Source of the DNA: Roseovarius gaetbuli | GTDB lineage: Bacteria > Pseudomonadota > Alphaproteobacteria > Rhodobacterales > Rhodobacteraceae | Direction: 5' to 3' | Length of the DNA: 64,000 nucleotides | Assembly: GCF_900172365.1 (NCBI RefSeq) | Contig: NZ_FWFJ01000021.1 | Coordinates: forward strand, 1 to 64,000 | Shown here: in pieces, positions 8,231 to 16,606 of the stretch | How positions within the stretch are numbered: position 1 is the stretch's first letter | How the letters are laid out: each line of letters begins with the position of its first letter | Program-made: the position numbers and the translations under genes | The notes under the pieces: generated by a model | Seen by the model: the letters and a program-made list of their open reading frames with translations, nothing else | What the model was told of the DNA's origin: nothing | Database searches by the model: none

Positions 8231-9313
8231 TCATTCAGCGGCATCCGATACCTCGGCCGGGGGCAGCAAGACAAGCTTGCCGACATAACGTTTGCTCTGA
8301 AAATCGGCCTGCGCCGCGCCAATTTCGGTCATCGGATAGGTCTTTGACACCAAGGGGCGTAACTGACCGGCATTCACGCGGGCAATCAGGTCGGCGAAGA
8401 CCGCGGGCGGCTGGAAGGTACAGCCGTGGATGGTGATGTCGCGCAGGTAGATGCGGCGCAGGTCGGCCGTCACCATCGCCCCGCCAATCGCCCCCGCCAC
8501 CGCGTAATGCCCGCCCGGTTTGAGCGCCTCTATCAGGGCGGGCCAGATGTCGCCCGCGACCACGTCGATCACGCAATCAAACCGGTTTTCGGGGATCGGC
8601 GCACCGCGCTCGATCACCGTTGCGGCACCCTGATCGCGCACCGTTTGCGCCTTGCTGGCCGAGGCGATGCCGGTCACCTCTGCGCCCATTTTTGCGGCCA
8701 GTTGCACCGCCGCCAGACCCACCCCGCCCGAGGCGCCGGTGACCAGAACCTGCATGCCAGAGGCAACACCCGCGCGATGCAAAAGCCCCGCCGCAGTGCC
8801 GAAGGCGCAAGGTATGGCCGCGATTTCAACGTCGCTCAGCGGCGATCCGGTCACGTCATAAAGATCACGCGCGAAGACCAGACAGTACTCGGCAAAGGCC
8901 CCGTCATATTCCGAGCCGAGCGCGATAAAGCCGACCGGATTGTCGGCGTTGGGCCGCGGTTGGTTGATCGGGCAGGTCACCCGCTGGCCGGGTTCGAATT
9001 GCGTCACATCCGGCCCCACGGCCACAACCCGGCCGCACAGATCACCGCCCTGTATCAGTGGAAAGGTCAGCGCCCCGGACCAGCCACCGGCCTTGACCTC
9101 ATCGTCGGTCTCCTCGGTGGCGCCGGTCACCTCGGGGGCGTACCAGCCGACGCGGGTGTTGATATCGGTGTTATTCACCCCCGCCGCCAGCACCTTGACC
9201 AGAACCTGCCCCGCCCCCGGCACCGGCACCGAGAGATCATCACGCCATTCCAGCGCCTCTGGCCCGCCGTGGCGGGTCAGGGTCACGCCAGACATGGTGG
9301 CGGGCAGGGTCAT
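8231..9313 (-). CDS. Medium-chain (zinc-type) alcohol dehydrogenase/quinone oxidoreductase, 360 aa
   Basis: A GroES-like N-terminal domain with QGGDLCGRVVAVGPDV (about residues 80-100) is followed by a Rossmann NAD(P) domain with VTGASGGVGLAAVQLAA (about 185-205). The usual structural-zinc cysteines are not evident, so it is nearer the quinone-oxidoreductase side of the superfamily. The substrate is unknown; in this operon an aldehyde or enone arising from amine demethylation is a guess. The ATG at 9311-9313 overlaps the upstream stop in an ATGA arrangement, indicating translational coupling. The longer frame upstream has no homologous character. Confidence 0.75.
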   Translation of the reverse strand: MTLPATMSGVTLTRHGGPEALEWRDDLSVPVPGAGQVLVKVLAAGVNNTDINTRVGWYAPEVTGATEETDDEVKAGGWSGALTFPLIQGGDLCGRVVAVGPDVTQFEPGQRVTCPINQPRPNADNPVGFIALGSEYDGAFAEYCLVFARDLYDVTGSPLSDVEIAAIPCAFGTAAGLLHRAGVASGMQVLVTGASGGVGLAAVQLAAKMGAEVTGIASASKAQTVRDQGAATVIERGAPIPENRFDCVIDVVAGDIWPALIEALKPGGHYAVAGAIGGAMVTADLRRIYLRDITIHGCTFQPPAVFADLIARVNAGQLRPLVSKTYPMTEIGAAQADFQSKRYVGKLVLLPPAEVSDAAE

Positions 9314-11757
9314 GCCCTTAGCCGCGCATTTTCGGGGTCCCAAAGCGGCGCGTCGGGTTGCACCACGGCGCGGCAACGCTCGCCATAGATCTCGACCTCG
9401 ACCTCGGTGCCCGGCACAGCGAGATCGGCACGGATCATCGCCAAAGCAACCGAGGCGTTCACCCGATATCCCCAGGCGCCGCTGGTGGTTTCGCCGACGA
9501 TCTCTCCACCCTGCCAGAGCGTCGACATATAGGGCGCATCGGCCTCTTTGGCGTCGACGACGAGGGTGACAAAGGCCTTTGTGCGGCCCGCCTGTTTCTC
9601 GGCCAGAAGCGCCGCCTTGCCGGTGAACTCCTGTGGCTTGTCGAATTTCACAAAGCGTTCAAGCCCGGCCTCGAGCATCGAATAATCGGTGCTGAGGTCG
9701 CCTTTCCACGCGCGATAGCCTTTTTCCATACGCAGAGAGTTGAGCGCGTACATCCCGAAGGGCTTTGCACCCGCCCCAAGCAGGGCGTCGTAGATCGCCG
9801 GGATCGCGGCGTTTTCTGCGTGCACCTCCCAGCCAAGTTCGCCGGTGAAACTGACCCGGACCAGAAAGGCCTTTTGCCCGGCCACGGTGCAATGCTGATG
9901 GGTGAGCCAGCCTTGCGACAGATCGGCATCCGTGAGACCCGCAAGCACCTCGCGGCTGGTCGGCCCGGCCACCAAAAGCGCGTCGCGCTCGGTGGTGGTT
10001 TCGCTCACCGTGACACCCTCGGGCACCGAGTTGCGCACCAATTCGCCGTCATGCCACTGCGCGGTGGCGGCGGTGATCAGCACGAAACTATCCTCGGCCA
10101 GACGGATGCAGGAAAACTCGGTCAGAACCCGACCGCGCGTGTCGGCCACATAGACTAGGTTCATCCGCCCCACGCGCGGCAAGCCACCGGTCACAAAGCC
10201 GCGCAGCCACTCGTCGGCGCCCTCGCCCGCAACCCAGAGCCGGGTAAAGCCCGGCAGATCGAGCACGCCACAGGCATCGCGCACCGCCTCGCATTCTTCG
10301 CGAATGCGCGCCTCCCAGGGGCCTTTGCGGTTCCAGGTCTGGGTGGCCTCTTCGCTGGTGTCATCACCGGGCTTGGCGAACCAGTTGGCCCGCTCCCAGC
10401 CGTTATAGGCCCCCATCACGCCGCCAAGATCCTTGACGCGGTCATGCACCGGCGACAGTTTGCGGTCGCGCCCGGCGGGCCATTCGTGCCAGGGGAAATG
10501 CATGGCGTATTCGTGGCCGTAGACCTCCAGCCCCTTGTCGACGCAATACTGGTGGTCGGTATAGTCGGTATAGCGGCGCGGGTCGCAGCTCCACATATCC
10601 CATTCGGTGACGCCATCGACGATCCATTCGGCCAGCACCTTGCCCGCACCGCCGCCCTGGGCGATGCCAAAGGTAAAGACGCAGGCCTCGAACGCGTTTT
10701 TCACGCCCGGCATCGGCCCCAGCAAGGGCATTCCGTCAGGCGCATAGGGGATCGGGCCGTTGATGATCTTGGAAATACCCGACTCCCCCAAGAGGGGCAC
10801 CCGTTCCATCGCGTCGGTGACGATTTCCTCGATCCGATCAAGGTCTTCCTGCCAGAGCTGAAAGCTGAAATCGTCCGGCATAGGGTCGCTCGCGTCAGCC
10901 CAATGCGCCCTTCCCCGCGGCTCGTAGGGGCCGAGGTTGTAGCCGTGCTTTTCCTGCCGCAGATAGTACGAAACATCGACATCGCGCAACAGCGGCAACT
11001 TCTTGCCCGTCGCTTTGGTATGAGCCTCGACTTCGGGGATCTCCTCGGACAGCAGGTATTGGTGGCTCATCACCATCATCGGCACCGTCCGCCCGCCGTA
11101 TGGCTTGAACCATTCGCCGACCCGCCCGGCATAATACCCGGCCGAATTCACGACATAATCGCAGTCGATATCGCCCTTCTCGGTGTGCACGATCCAGCTT
11201 CCGTCAGGCTTTTGCGTCACGCCGGTGGCAGGGCAAAAGCGCACCACCTTGGCGCCCATGTCGCGCGCGCCCTTGGCCAAGGCCTGGGTCACCTGCGCCG
11301 GATCAATATCGCCATCGTTGGGGTCATAAAGCGCGCCCTTAAGGTCATGGGTTTCGATGAACGGGTAGCGCTCCTTGATCTCCTCTGGGGTGAGGATATC
11401 CATGTTCATTCCCTGATGCAGCCCCATTCCCTTGGCACGCTCGAATTCCTGCATCCGTTCGCGGGAATGCGCCAGCCGGATTGATCCGGTCTGGTGGTAA
11501 TTCATCGGGTAATCGACCTCTTCACCAAGGCGGGCATAAAGCTCGGTCGAATAGCGCTGCATGTTCATGACTGACCAGCTTGTCGAGAAGGTCGGCACAT
11601 TGCCCGCCGCATGCCAGGTGCTGCCCGCCGTCAGCTCGTTCTTTTCCAGCAAGACGCAGTCGGTCCAGCCCTTCTTGGCCAGATGATACAGCGAAGAAGC
11701 GCCAACAACGCCCCCACCGATGATGACCACCCGTGCCTTGGTTGGTAAATCCGCCAT
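9310..11757 (-). CDS. Dimethylglycine/sarcosine dehydrogenase-like flavoprotein, 815 aa (copy 2)
   Basis: Same layout and exactly the same length as the protein at 4713-7160: FAD-binding GGGVVG at 14-19, the covalent-FAD type TWHAAG with His49, then a GcvT-like C-terminal half with GELGWEVH and MEKGYRAWKGD. Outside these motifs the two sequences differ widely, so they are diverged paralogues and probably act on different N-methyl substrates, for example successive demethylations. It starts 14 bp after the GFA-family gene and overlaps the next gene by 4 bp. Exact substrate unknown; enzyme class well supported. Confidence 0.8.
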   Translation of the reverse strand: MADLPTKARVVIIGGGVVGASSLYHLAKKGWTDCVLLEKNELTAGSTWHAAGNVPTFSTSWSVMNMQRYSTELYARLGEEVDYPMNYHQTGSIRLAHSRERMQEFERAKGMGLHQGMNMDILTPEEIKERYPFIETHDLKGALYDPNDGDIDPAQVTQALAKGARDMGAKVVRFCPATGVTQKPDGSWIVHTEKGDIDCDYVVNSAGYYAGRVGEWFKPYGGRTVPMMVMSHQYLLSEEIPEVEAHTKATGKKLPLLRDVDVSYYLRQEKHGYNLGPYEPRGRAHWADASDPMPDDFSFQLWQEDLDRIEEIVTDAMERVPLLGESGISKIINGPIPYAPDGMPLLGPMPGVKNAFEACVFTFGIAQGGGAGKVLAEWIVDGVTEWDMWSCDPRRYTDYTDHQYCVDKGLEVYGHEYAMHFPWHEWPAGRDRKLSPVHDRVKDLGGVMGAYNGWERANWFAKPGDDTSEEATQTWNRKGPWEARIREECEAVRDACGVLDLPGFTRLWVAGEGADEWLRGFVTGGLPRVGRMNLVYVADTRGRVLTEFSCIRLAEDSFVLITAATAQWHDGELVRNSVPEGVTVSETTTERDALLVAGPTSREVLAGLTDADLSQGWLTHQHCTVAGQKAFLVRVSFTGELGWEVHAENAAIPAIYDALLGAGAKPFGMYALNSLRMEKGYRAWKGDLSTDYSMLEAGLERFVKFDKPQEFTGKAALLAEKQAGRTKAFVTLVVDAKEADAPYMSTLWQGGEIVGETTSGAWGYRVNASVALAMIRADLAVPGTEVEVEIYGERCRAVVQPDAPLWDPENARLRA

Positions 11758-11771
11758 TGGTACTCTCCCTG

Positions 11772-12143
11772 TCAGTCTTTTTGCGGCACGCCGTCCGCGA
11801 TGTCGTAATAATCGCCCTTGTCGGCGACAAAGATGTGCTTCTCAATCGTTATGCCGGTGGGGTCATCGAGCGCGCCCAAGGCAAAGCTCATGGTGTCCTC
11901 GGCATGCGCCTTCCAGAACAGGAACGACCCGCAATTGGGGCAAAAGCCGCGCTTGGCCGTCGCGCTCGCCGCATACCATTTCACCGTTCCGGAAATACTC
12001 AAATCCGCCATGGCCACATAGGCCGACGCCCAGATATGCCCCGACTGCTTGCGGCATTGGCGACAATGGCAAACGCTGGCGCCTTGCGGCGTTGCATTGA
12101 CCTTGAACGAGATATCGCCGCACAGGCATCGCCCCGTCGTCAT
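11772..12143 (-). CDS. GFA-family (CENP-V/Gfa) zinc protein, 123 aa
   Basis: A small zinc-binding protein with the family's cysteine pattern: CLC at 6-8, CHCRQC at 25-30 and CPNC near 68-71, plus the QSGH and GFCPNCGSFLFW signatures. The family is named for a glutathione-dependent formaldehyde-activating enzyme, although that activity is disputed for the founding member. Its position directly before an N-demethylase-like gene makes a formaldehyde- or glutathione-linked role plausible. Its ATG overlaps the stop of the upstream paralogue (ATGA). The two proteins are clear tandem paralogues. Confidence 0.85.
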   Translation of the reverse strand: MTTGRCLCGDISFKVNATPQGASVCHCRQCRKQSGHIWASAYVAMADLSISGTVKWYAASATAKRGFCPNCGSFLFWKAHAEDTMSFALGALDDPTGITIEKHIFVADKGDYYDIADGVPQKD

Positions 12144-12529
12144 CCCTCAAACTCCTGTTCCTGCGGCAAGCCATCGCCAATCCGGTAATAGTCGCCCTTT
12201 GAGCGCACCCAGACGTGTCGACCCAGCTTAAGTCCGGTCGGCTCATCAAGCGTCCCAAGAGCAATGGCAATCTCCCCGCCCTTGTCCGACCGCCAGAACA
12301 GGCTTGACCCGCAGGTCCGGCAAAACCCTCGCGATGCGCTGTCACTGGCGCGATACCAGGCAAGGCCCTCATCGTTTGCGAAAACCACATCCGCCTCGGG
12401 CGCATGTGCGGCGGCAAAATAGTGGCCTGATTGCTGGCGGCATTGCTTGCAATGGCAGGCCACCGGATCATTCAGGGCCGCACTGATGGAGAAGCTTACC
12501 GCGCCACAAAGACATGAACCGTGGTGCAT
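12140..12529 (-). CDS. GFA-family (CENP-V/Gfa) zinc protein, 129 aa, paralogue
   Basis: Tandem paralogue of the previous gene, with CLC at about 6-8, CHCKQCRQQSGH and GFCRTCGSSLFW in the same order and the shared C-terminal pattern KGDYY.I.DGLPQ. All zinc cysteines are retained, so both copies look functional. The ATG at 12527-12529 shares one base with the LysE stop (TAATG), which supports this start over the longer frame to 12718. As with the other copy, the substrate is unknown; a role with glutathione or formaldehyde adducts is inferred from family name and context. Confidence 0.85.
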   Translation of the reverse strand: MHHGSCLCGAVSFSISAALNDPVACHCKQCRQQSGHYFAAAHAPEADVVFANDEGLAWYRASDSASRGFCRTCGSSLFWRSDKGGEIAIALGTLDEPTGLKLGRHVWVRSKGDYYRIGDGLPQEQEFEG

Positions 12530-13149
12530 TACACCCTCCCCGGCGTTGCGGCACTGCCCAGAAGGACGCCGTAGAGGATGAAGCACGCCGCAAGGCCGCG
12601 CCGCAGCCAGACGTTGAACACAGCGCCCAGCGCCGCGCGGCCAATCCCGGCACCAAGCGCCGTATAGGTGACATAGCTCAGGCAGGTGAGCGTCAGAGCC
12701 GTGGGAAATATCACCCACATCTGGCTTGTGATCGGCACATCGGCCTGGACAAACTGGCTAAAGGCGGCAAGGTACCCGGCCACCGATTTGGGGTTGATCG
12801 TGGCAATCGCGAAGGCGCGCCAATAGACCGATCCGCCGGGGCGCTCGTCGGCCCGCACAGGCCGCCTCGCCATGATCCAACCGCGAACTCCGAGATAGAT
12901 CAGCACCCCCGCGCCCGCCAGTTTGGCCAGATGAAACGCCTCGGGCGAGGCCACGATAAGCGCCGTGATCCCCGCCGCCGACAGGCTCAGGAACAGCACC
13001 GCCTGCGTCAGGATCGCCAGCACCCCCCAAAGGGCGCGGCGAAACCCGATGGTCATGCCGTTGGTGATACAATTCACCGCATTCGGCCCCGGCGTGGTCA
13101 CGAAGACCGCCCAGAACACCGCGAAAACAGTCCAGCTTTCCCAGTTCAT
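12529..13149 (-). CDS. LysE/RhtB-family amino-acid exporter, 206 aa
   Basis: An integral membrane protein with about six hydrophobic segments. The N-terminal FVTTPGPNAVNC contains the TPGP motif diagnostic of LysE/RhtB exporters, and NPKS at about residue 125 is the second family motif. Such proteins export amino acids or analogues; here a product of methylated-amine breakdown could be the cargo. I chose the ATG at 13147-13149 because GAGGGGGG lies six bases upstream; the longer frame starts with TTG. It is 11 bp after the regulator gene and overlaps the next gene, so it is in the same transcript. Confidence 0.85.
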   Translation of the reverse strand: MNWESWTVFAVFWAVFVTTPGPNAVNCITNGMTIGFRRALWGVLAILTQAVLFLSLSAAGITALIVASPEAFHLAKLAGAGVLIYLGVRGWIMARRPVRADERPGGSVYWRAFAIATINPKSVAGYLAAFSQFVQADVPITSQMWVIFPTALTLTCLSYVTYTALGAGIGRAALGAVFNVWLRRGLAACFILYGVLLGSAATPGRV

Positions 13150-13160
13150 CGCATCCCCCC

Positions 13161-13733
13161 TCAATAGACCGGCGGGGCGATGACCCAGATCGCCACAACA
13201 GGTTCATCATAAGGATTGGCCCAGGCATAGGGCTCGCCGCGAAAACGAAAACTATCGCCGGGGCCAACGCTAAAGCAGCGCTCTGCAATCGTAAGGTCAA
13301 GCCGCCCCGAGATGATATAACCGACCTCCTGCGTCGGGCGCTGTGCCGGGGTCTGCATCTTCGAGCGGGGGCGAAAGGTCGAGTGGATCACCTCAAAGTC
13401 GTCGGTCAGATCGGGCGACAACAATTCTTCGACAAGCCCCTCTTCGCCTGATCCCATCGGGCGGCGCGCGCCTGCGCGCACCACATATCCCTGCTCTTCG
13501 GCGGGTGCACTTGCATGACCGAACAAGAGCGACATCGGCACGCCAAGGGCCTCAGCAATCTGGCGCAGGTCGCTGATCGAGGGCTCGGACAGATCACGTT
13601 CCACCTGACTGAGCCAGCCAACCGAGCGGCCAAGCGTTTCGGCAAGATCGACAAGCGTCAGCCCGCGCGCCTTGCGCAACGCCCGAATATCGGCGCCAAG
13701 GCTTTGCGCCTGCCTGATTTCGCTTTGGTGCAT
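13161..13733 (-). CDS. XRE-family regulator with C-terminal cupin domain, 190 aa
   Basis: Residues about 14-68 form an XRE helix-turn-helix (LRKARGLTLVDLAETLGRSV and GWLSQVERDLSEPSISDLRQ), and about 105-185 a cupin domain that probably binds an effector. This architecture occurs in regulators of amine, polyamine and amino-acid catabolism. It is the first gene of the minus-strand operon ending near 4713. Two copies of CGTGAAA-N13-TTTCACG lie just upstream (13745-13810), the nearer one 12 bp from the ATG, so autoregulation of the whole operon is likely. The effector is unknown; a methylated amine or its breakdown product is a reasonable guess. Confidence 0.85.
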   Translation of the reverse strand: MHQSEIRQAQSLGADIRALRKARGLTLVDLAETLGRSVGWLSQVERDLSEPSISDLRQIAEALGVPMSLLFGHASAPAEEQGYVVRAGARRPMGSGEEGLVEELLSPDLTDDFEVIHSTFRPRSKMQTPAQRPTQEVGYIISGRLDLTIAERCFSVGPGDSFRFRGEPYAWANPYDEPVVAIWVIAPPVY

Positions 13734-13744
13734 AGCTTCCCGCT

Positions 13745-13810
13745 CGTGAAAAAAACTTGCCTAATTTCACGCTGCGCCGATTCCGTGAAATAATCAAATG
13801 AAATTTCACG
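13745..13810. promoter_or_regulatory. Paired dyad operators upstream of the XRE-cupin operon
   Basis: Four 7-base half-sites alternate in orientation: CGTGAAA at 13745-13751, TTTCACG at 13765-13771, CGTGAAA at 13784-13790 and TTTCACG at 13804-13810. They make two identical dyads CGTGAAA-N13-TTTCACG, 39 bp apart centre to centre. They fill the gap before the regulator gene and are the most likely binding sites for it. The core promoter was not resolved. Confidence 0.7.
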
Positions 13811-13829
13811 CGCCCTGCACTTTCATCGT

Positions 13830-13852
13830 TCCAAAATACTCCCGCGCGGAGC
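13830..13852. repeat. Dispersed intergenic repeat, copy C
   Basis: CCAAAATACTCCCGCGCGGAG, related to the copies at 4655 and 39042, lies between the PLP enzyme gene and the XRE operon operators. Confidence 0.5.
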
Positions 13853-13874
13853 GCATCCCGCCCCCTCCCCGCGC

Positions 13875-14801
13875 TCAGCCCTCACCAAAAGGATCGGGCG
13901 CTATGTTGCCGCCGCAGACAAGCACCGCCACCCGCTCGCCCGGCGCCGGGCGATAAGCGCCCGACATCAGCGCCGCCAAGGCCGTGGCTCCGGCCGGTTC
14001 CACCAGTTGGCGCATCTCGCGCCAAAGGGCGACCTGCGCGGCGGTGATCGCCGCATCGCTCACCAGAACGCTTTCGATCCCTTCGGCCCGCGCCAGATCG
14101 AAACAGATCTGCCCGATACGGCGCGCTCCAAGCGCATTGGCCGCCACGCCCGACACCTCGACATCCACCGGCGCCCCCGCGCTTAGCGCGGCGTGCAGCG
14201 CGCAGGATGTTTCCGGCTCGACCGCCACAACCCTGCGCCCCTTGCCAAGCCAGGCCAGCGCGCCGGCGATCAAGCCGCCGCCGCCCACGGCAATCAGCAC
14301 CGTATCGGCCACAAGCCCCTGCTCTTCCCATTCGGCCATCACCGTGCCCTGCCCAATCACGGTGGTCTCGGCGTCATAAGGGTGCACCTGCATCGCGCCG
14401 GTTTCGGCCTGATAGAGCGCGGCGTGCTCTGCGGCCTCGCCGTAAGCACCGGGCACCACCACAAGGTCGGCGCCCTGCTCACGGATAAGGCCGATTTTGG
14501 CCGGGCCCGCGATGTCAGGCACATAGATCCGCGCCCTATGGCCAAGACGCGCCGCGCCGTAGGCCACCGCCGCGCCGTGATTGCCCCCCGAGGCCGCAAC
14601 AAGCCCGGCCTCTGGCACCTCGGCACTCAGCAAGGTGTTGAACGCTCCACGCGCCTTGAAGCTGCCGGAGTGTTGCAGTTGCTCAAGTTTCATCTCAACC
14701 GGATAGGCCAGACCAAAGCCGTTCACCTGCACCACGGGCGTGCGCCGCACATGCGGTTTGATCCGCGCCATGGCCTTTGAAATTTCGCCCCGTCGTGTCA
14801 T
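13875..14801 (-). CDS. PLP-dependent threonine/serine dehydratase-like enzyme, 308 aa
   Basis: Fold-type II PLP enzyme. Lys49 in SGSFKARGAFN is the Schiff-base lysine, SGGNHG at 71-76 binds the substrate carboxylate and GGGGLIAG near 173-180 binds the PLP phosphate. There is no C-terminal ACT domain, so it is the short, catabolic type: threonine/serine dehydratase, serine racemase or hydroxyaspartate dehydratase are all possible. It lies upstream of the XRE-cupin operon in the same orientation but is separated by 141 bp holding the operators, so it is probably a separate unit. A glycine/serine-related link to betaine breakdown is speculative. Confidence 0.8.
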   Translation of the reverse strand: MTRRGEISKAMARIKPHVRRTPVVQVNGFGLAYPVEMKLEQLQHSGSFKARGAFNTLLSAEVPEAGLVAASGGNHGAAVAYGAARLGHRARIYVPDIAGPAKIGLIREQGADLVVVPGAYGEAAEHAALYQAETGAMQVHPYDAETTVIGQGTVMAEWEEQGLVADTVLIAVGGGGLIAGALAWLGKGRRVVAVEPETSCALHAALSAGAPVDVEVSGVAANALGARRIGQICFDLARAEGIESVLVSDAAITAAQVALWREMRQLVEPAGATALAALMSGAYRPAPGERVAVLVCGGNIAPDPFGEG

Positions 14802-14878
14802 GCGTCACACCTCTGTCACTTCCCTTGCTCGCGCAAACCCTATACGCCTGAAACGAAAGACCCAAGCAAGGACAGCCC

Positions 14879-15697
14879 ATGATGAAAGACGATCGCCTGA
14901 GCCAATTCCGTGATGCCCATTCTGACCGCTCCAGCGCCGAGCAGGTACCGGATACCGCCCAGACCCGTGCACCGGCCTACCGCCTTGCCTTTGCCGATCC
15001 CGACTTCATGTTGCGCGACGAATTGCGCCCGGTGCGGCTTCAGCTTGAGCTGCTCAAGCCCGAACTGATCCTGAATGAACGCGGCATCGAAAGCACCGTG
15101 GTGCTGTTTGGCGGCGCGCGAATTCCCGAGCCCGCCAATAAGGCCAGTGCCCGCACCGAAACCCTGGCTGACCTGTCGCGCTATTACGATGAGGCCCGCA
15201 AATTCGCCCGGTTGATCACCGAGAAATCCATGGCAACCTATGGCCGCGAACTGGTGGTGGCCACCGGCGGTGGCCCCGGCGTGATGGAAGCTGGCAATCG
15301 CGGCGCGGCGGATGCGGGCGGCGCGTCGATCGGGCTTAACATCGTACTGCCGCATGAACAGGCGCCCAATGAATACGTGACGCCGGGGCTGTGCTTCAAC
15401 TTTCATTACTTCGCCATCCGCAAGATGCACTTCCTGATGCGCGCCAAGGCGATCTGTGTCTTTCCCGGCGGCTTTGGCACGCTGGACGAGACGTTCGAAG
15501 CCCTCACCCTTATTCAGACCGACCGGATGAACAAGGTGCCCTTCCTGCTGTTCGGCGAGGCGTTCTGGCGTTCGATCATCAACTGGGAAGCGCTTTCAGA
15601 GGCCGGCACGATAAGCGCCGAAGACCTGGAGCTTTTCCGCTTTGTCGAAACCGCAGAAGAGGCAATCGAGGCAATCGACACATGGCCAGCAAGTTAG
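14879..15697 (+). CDS. LOG-family (TIGR00730-like) nucleotide phosphoribohydrolase-like protein, 272 aa
   Basis: The Rossmann-like LOG domain carries both signature motifs: GGGPGVMEA at 130-138 and PGGFGTLDE at 196-204, which together form the nucleotide-monophosphate binding and catalytic site. Proteins of this type hydrolyse AMP or cytokinin riboside monophosphates to base and ribose 5-phosphate. The N-terminal 65 residues extend beyond the minimal family and resemble the long bacterial LOG-like proteins. ATG codons at 14879 and 14882 are both possible starts. The gene is divergent from the PLP enzyme gene with 77 bp between them. Confidence 0.85.
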   Translation: MMKDDRLSQFRDAHSDRSSAEQVPDTAQTRAPAYRLAFADPDFMLRDELRPVRLQLELLKPELILNERGIESTVVLFGGARIPEPANKASARTETLADLSRYYDEARKFARLITEKSMATYGRELVVATGGGPGVMEAGNRGAADAGGASIGLNIVLPHEQAPNEYVTPGLCFNFHYFAIRKMHFLMRAKAICVFPGGFGTLDETFEALTLIQTDRMNKVPFLLFGEAFWRSIINWEALSEAGTISAEDLELFRFVETAEEAIEAIDTWPAS

Positions 15698-15858
15698 GGG
15701 CCAGCGAGTCAGGGGCCGACAGGCCGGGAACTGGCGGGCAAATGGGCATCGGCCATCTTGCGCCCAGCCCCGGAAGGGCGGCATGATCGCTATTGATGCA
15801 CCCGCGCCCCTCACCTATTGGAACCCCTGTTCGTCCAATCCGCATGAAAGACCTTGCG

Positions 15859-16518
15859 ATGACCGTTGAAACCATCGACCGCATGCTAATGGCCCTGATT
15901 GCCGCGACGCTGGCGGCCACTGTCGTGATCGCCCTGATGTACCCGACCTATTTCCACATGGTGTTTGCCGCCGAGGACCGCCTTGTTGAAAACGGCACCG
16001 CGCTGTTTCTGCTGATTGCGAGCGGTGTTCTGGCCCGCAACGCCCTGAGCCTGCGCAGGCGCGGGCTCTGGCTGGCGACGGCGCTGACCGGGTTTTACGC
16101 CTTCCTGTTCTTCTTTGCCTCGGGCGAAGAGATTTCCTGGGGCCAGCGCATCTTCGACTGGCAGAGCGGCGATTTCTTTGCCGCGAACAATTACCAGGGT
16201 GAAACCAACCTGCACAACCTGATGGTCGGCGACATGCGTCTGGCGCGGGCGGTGTTCGGCGGGCCGCTGACCGTGGTGATCCTGCTCTATCTGGTGGTGT
16301 TTCCGCTTTTATATCCGCGCGTGCACTTTATCCGCTCCCTCGCCGACAGGTTTGCGGCGCCGGTGCCAGGGATGCGGCACGCGTTTTTCGCCGTCCTCGG
16401 CAGTGTGATCATCCTCTTGCTCGATGTGCCCCGCAAGTGGGAGGTTTACGAGCTTATTTTCGCGATCATGGCGACCTCGACCTTCCTGTTGCCGCAAAAC
16501 CCGGACAAGACCCGCTAG
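15859..16518 (+). CDS. Membrane protein of unknown function, tandem paralogue 1, 219 aa
   Basis: About five to six hydrophobic segments. Two conserved stretches shared with the next gene, FFFASGEEISWG (about residues 84-95) and GETNLHNLMVGD, contain acidic residues in or next to membrane segments, which suggests a conserved functional site. No characterised family was recognised. The ATG at 15859 is preceded by GAAAG nine bases upstream; an in-frame ATG at 15844 is the alternative. It lies about 160 bp downstream of the LOG gene and 88 bp before its paralogue, so the two probably form an operon from a duplication. Confidence 0.7.
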   Translation: MTVETIDRMLMALIAATLAATVVIALMYPTYFHMVFAAEDRLVENGTALFLLIASGVLARNALSLRRRGLWLATALTGFYAFLFFFASGEEISWGQRIFDWQSGDFFAANNYQGETNLHNLMVGDMRLARAVFGGPLTVVILLYLVVFPLLYPRVHFIRSLADRFAAPVPGMRHAFFAVLGSVIILLLDVPRKWEVYELIFAIMATSTFLLPQNPDKTR

Positions 16519-16606
16519 CCATGACCGCCCAAACCCTTCATTCAGCGACGCACTCATGGCCCATCCCGGCCGCCCGTCGCCGTCTTCAGCCGAAAAGAGG
16601 TTACCC

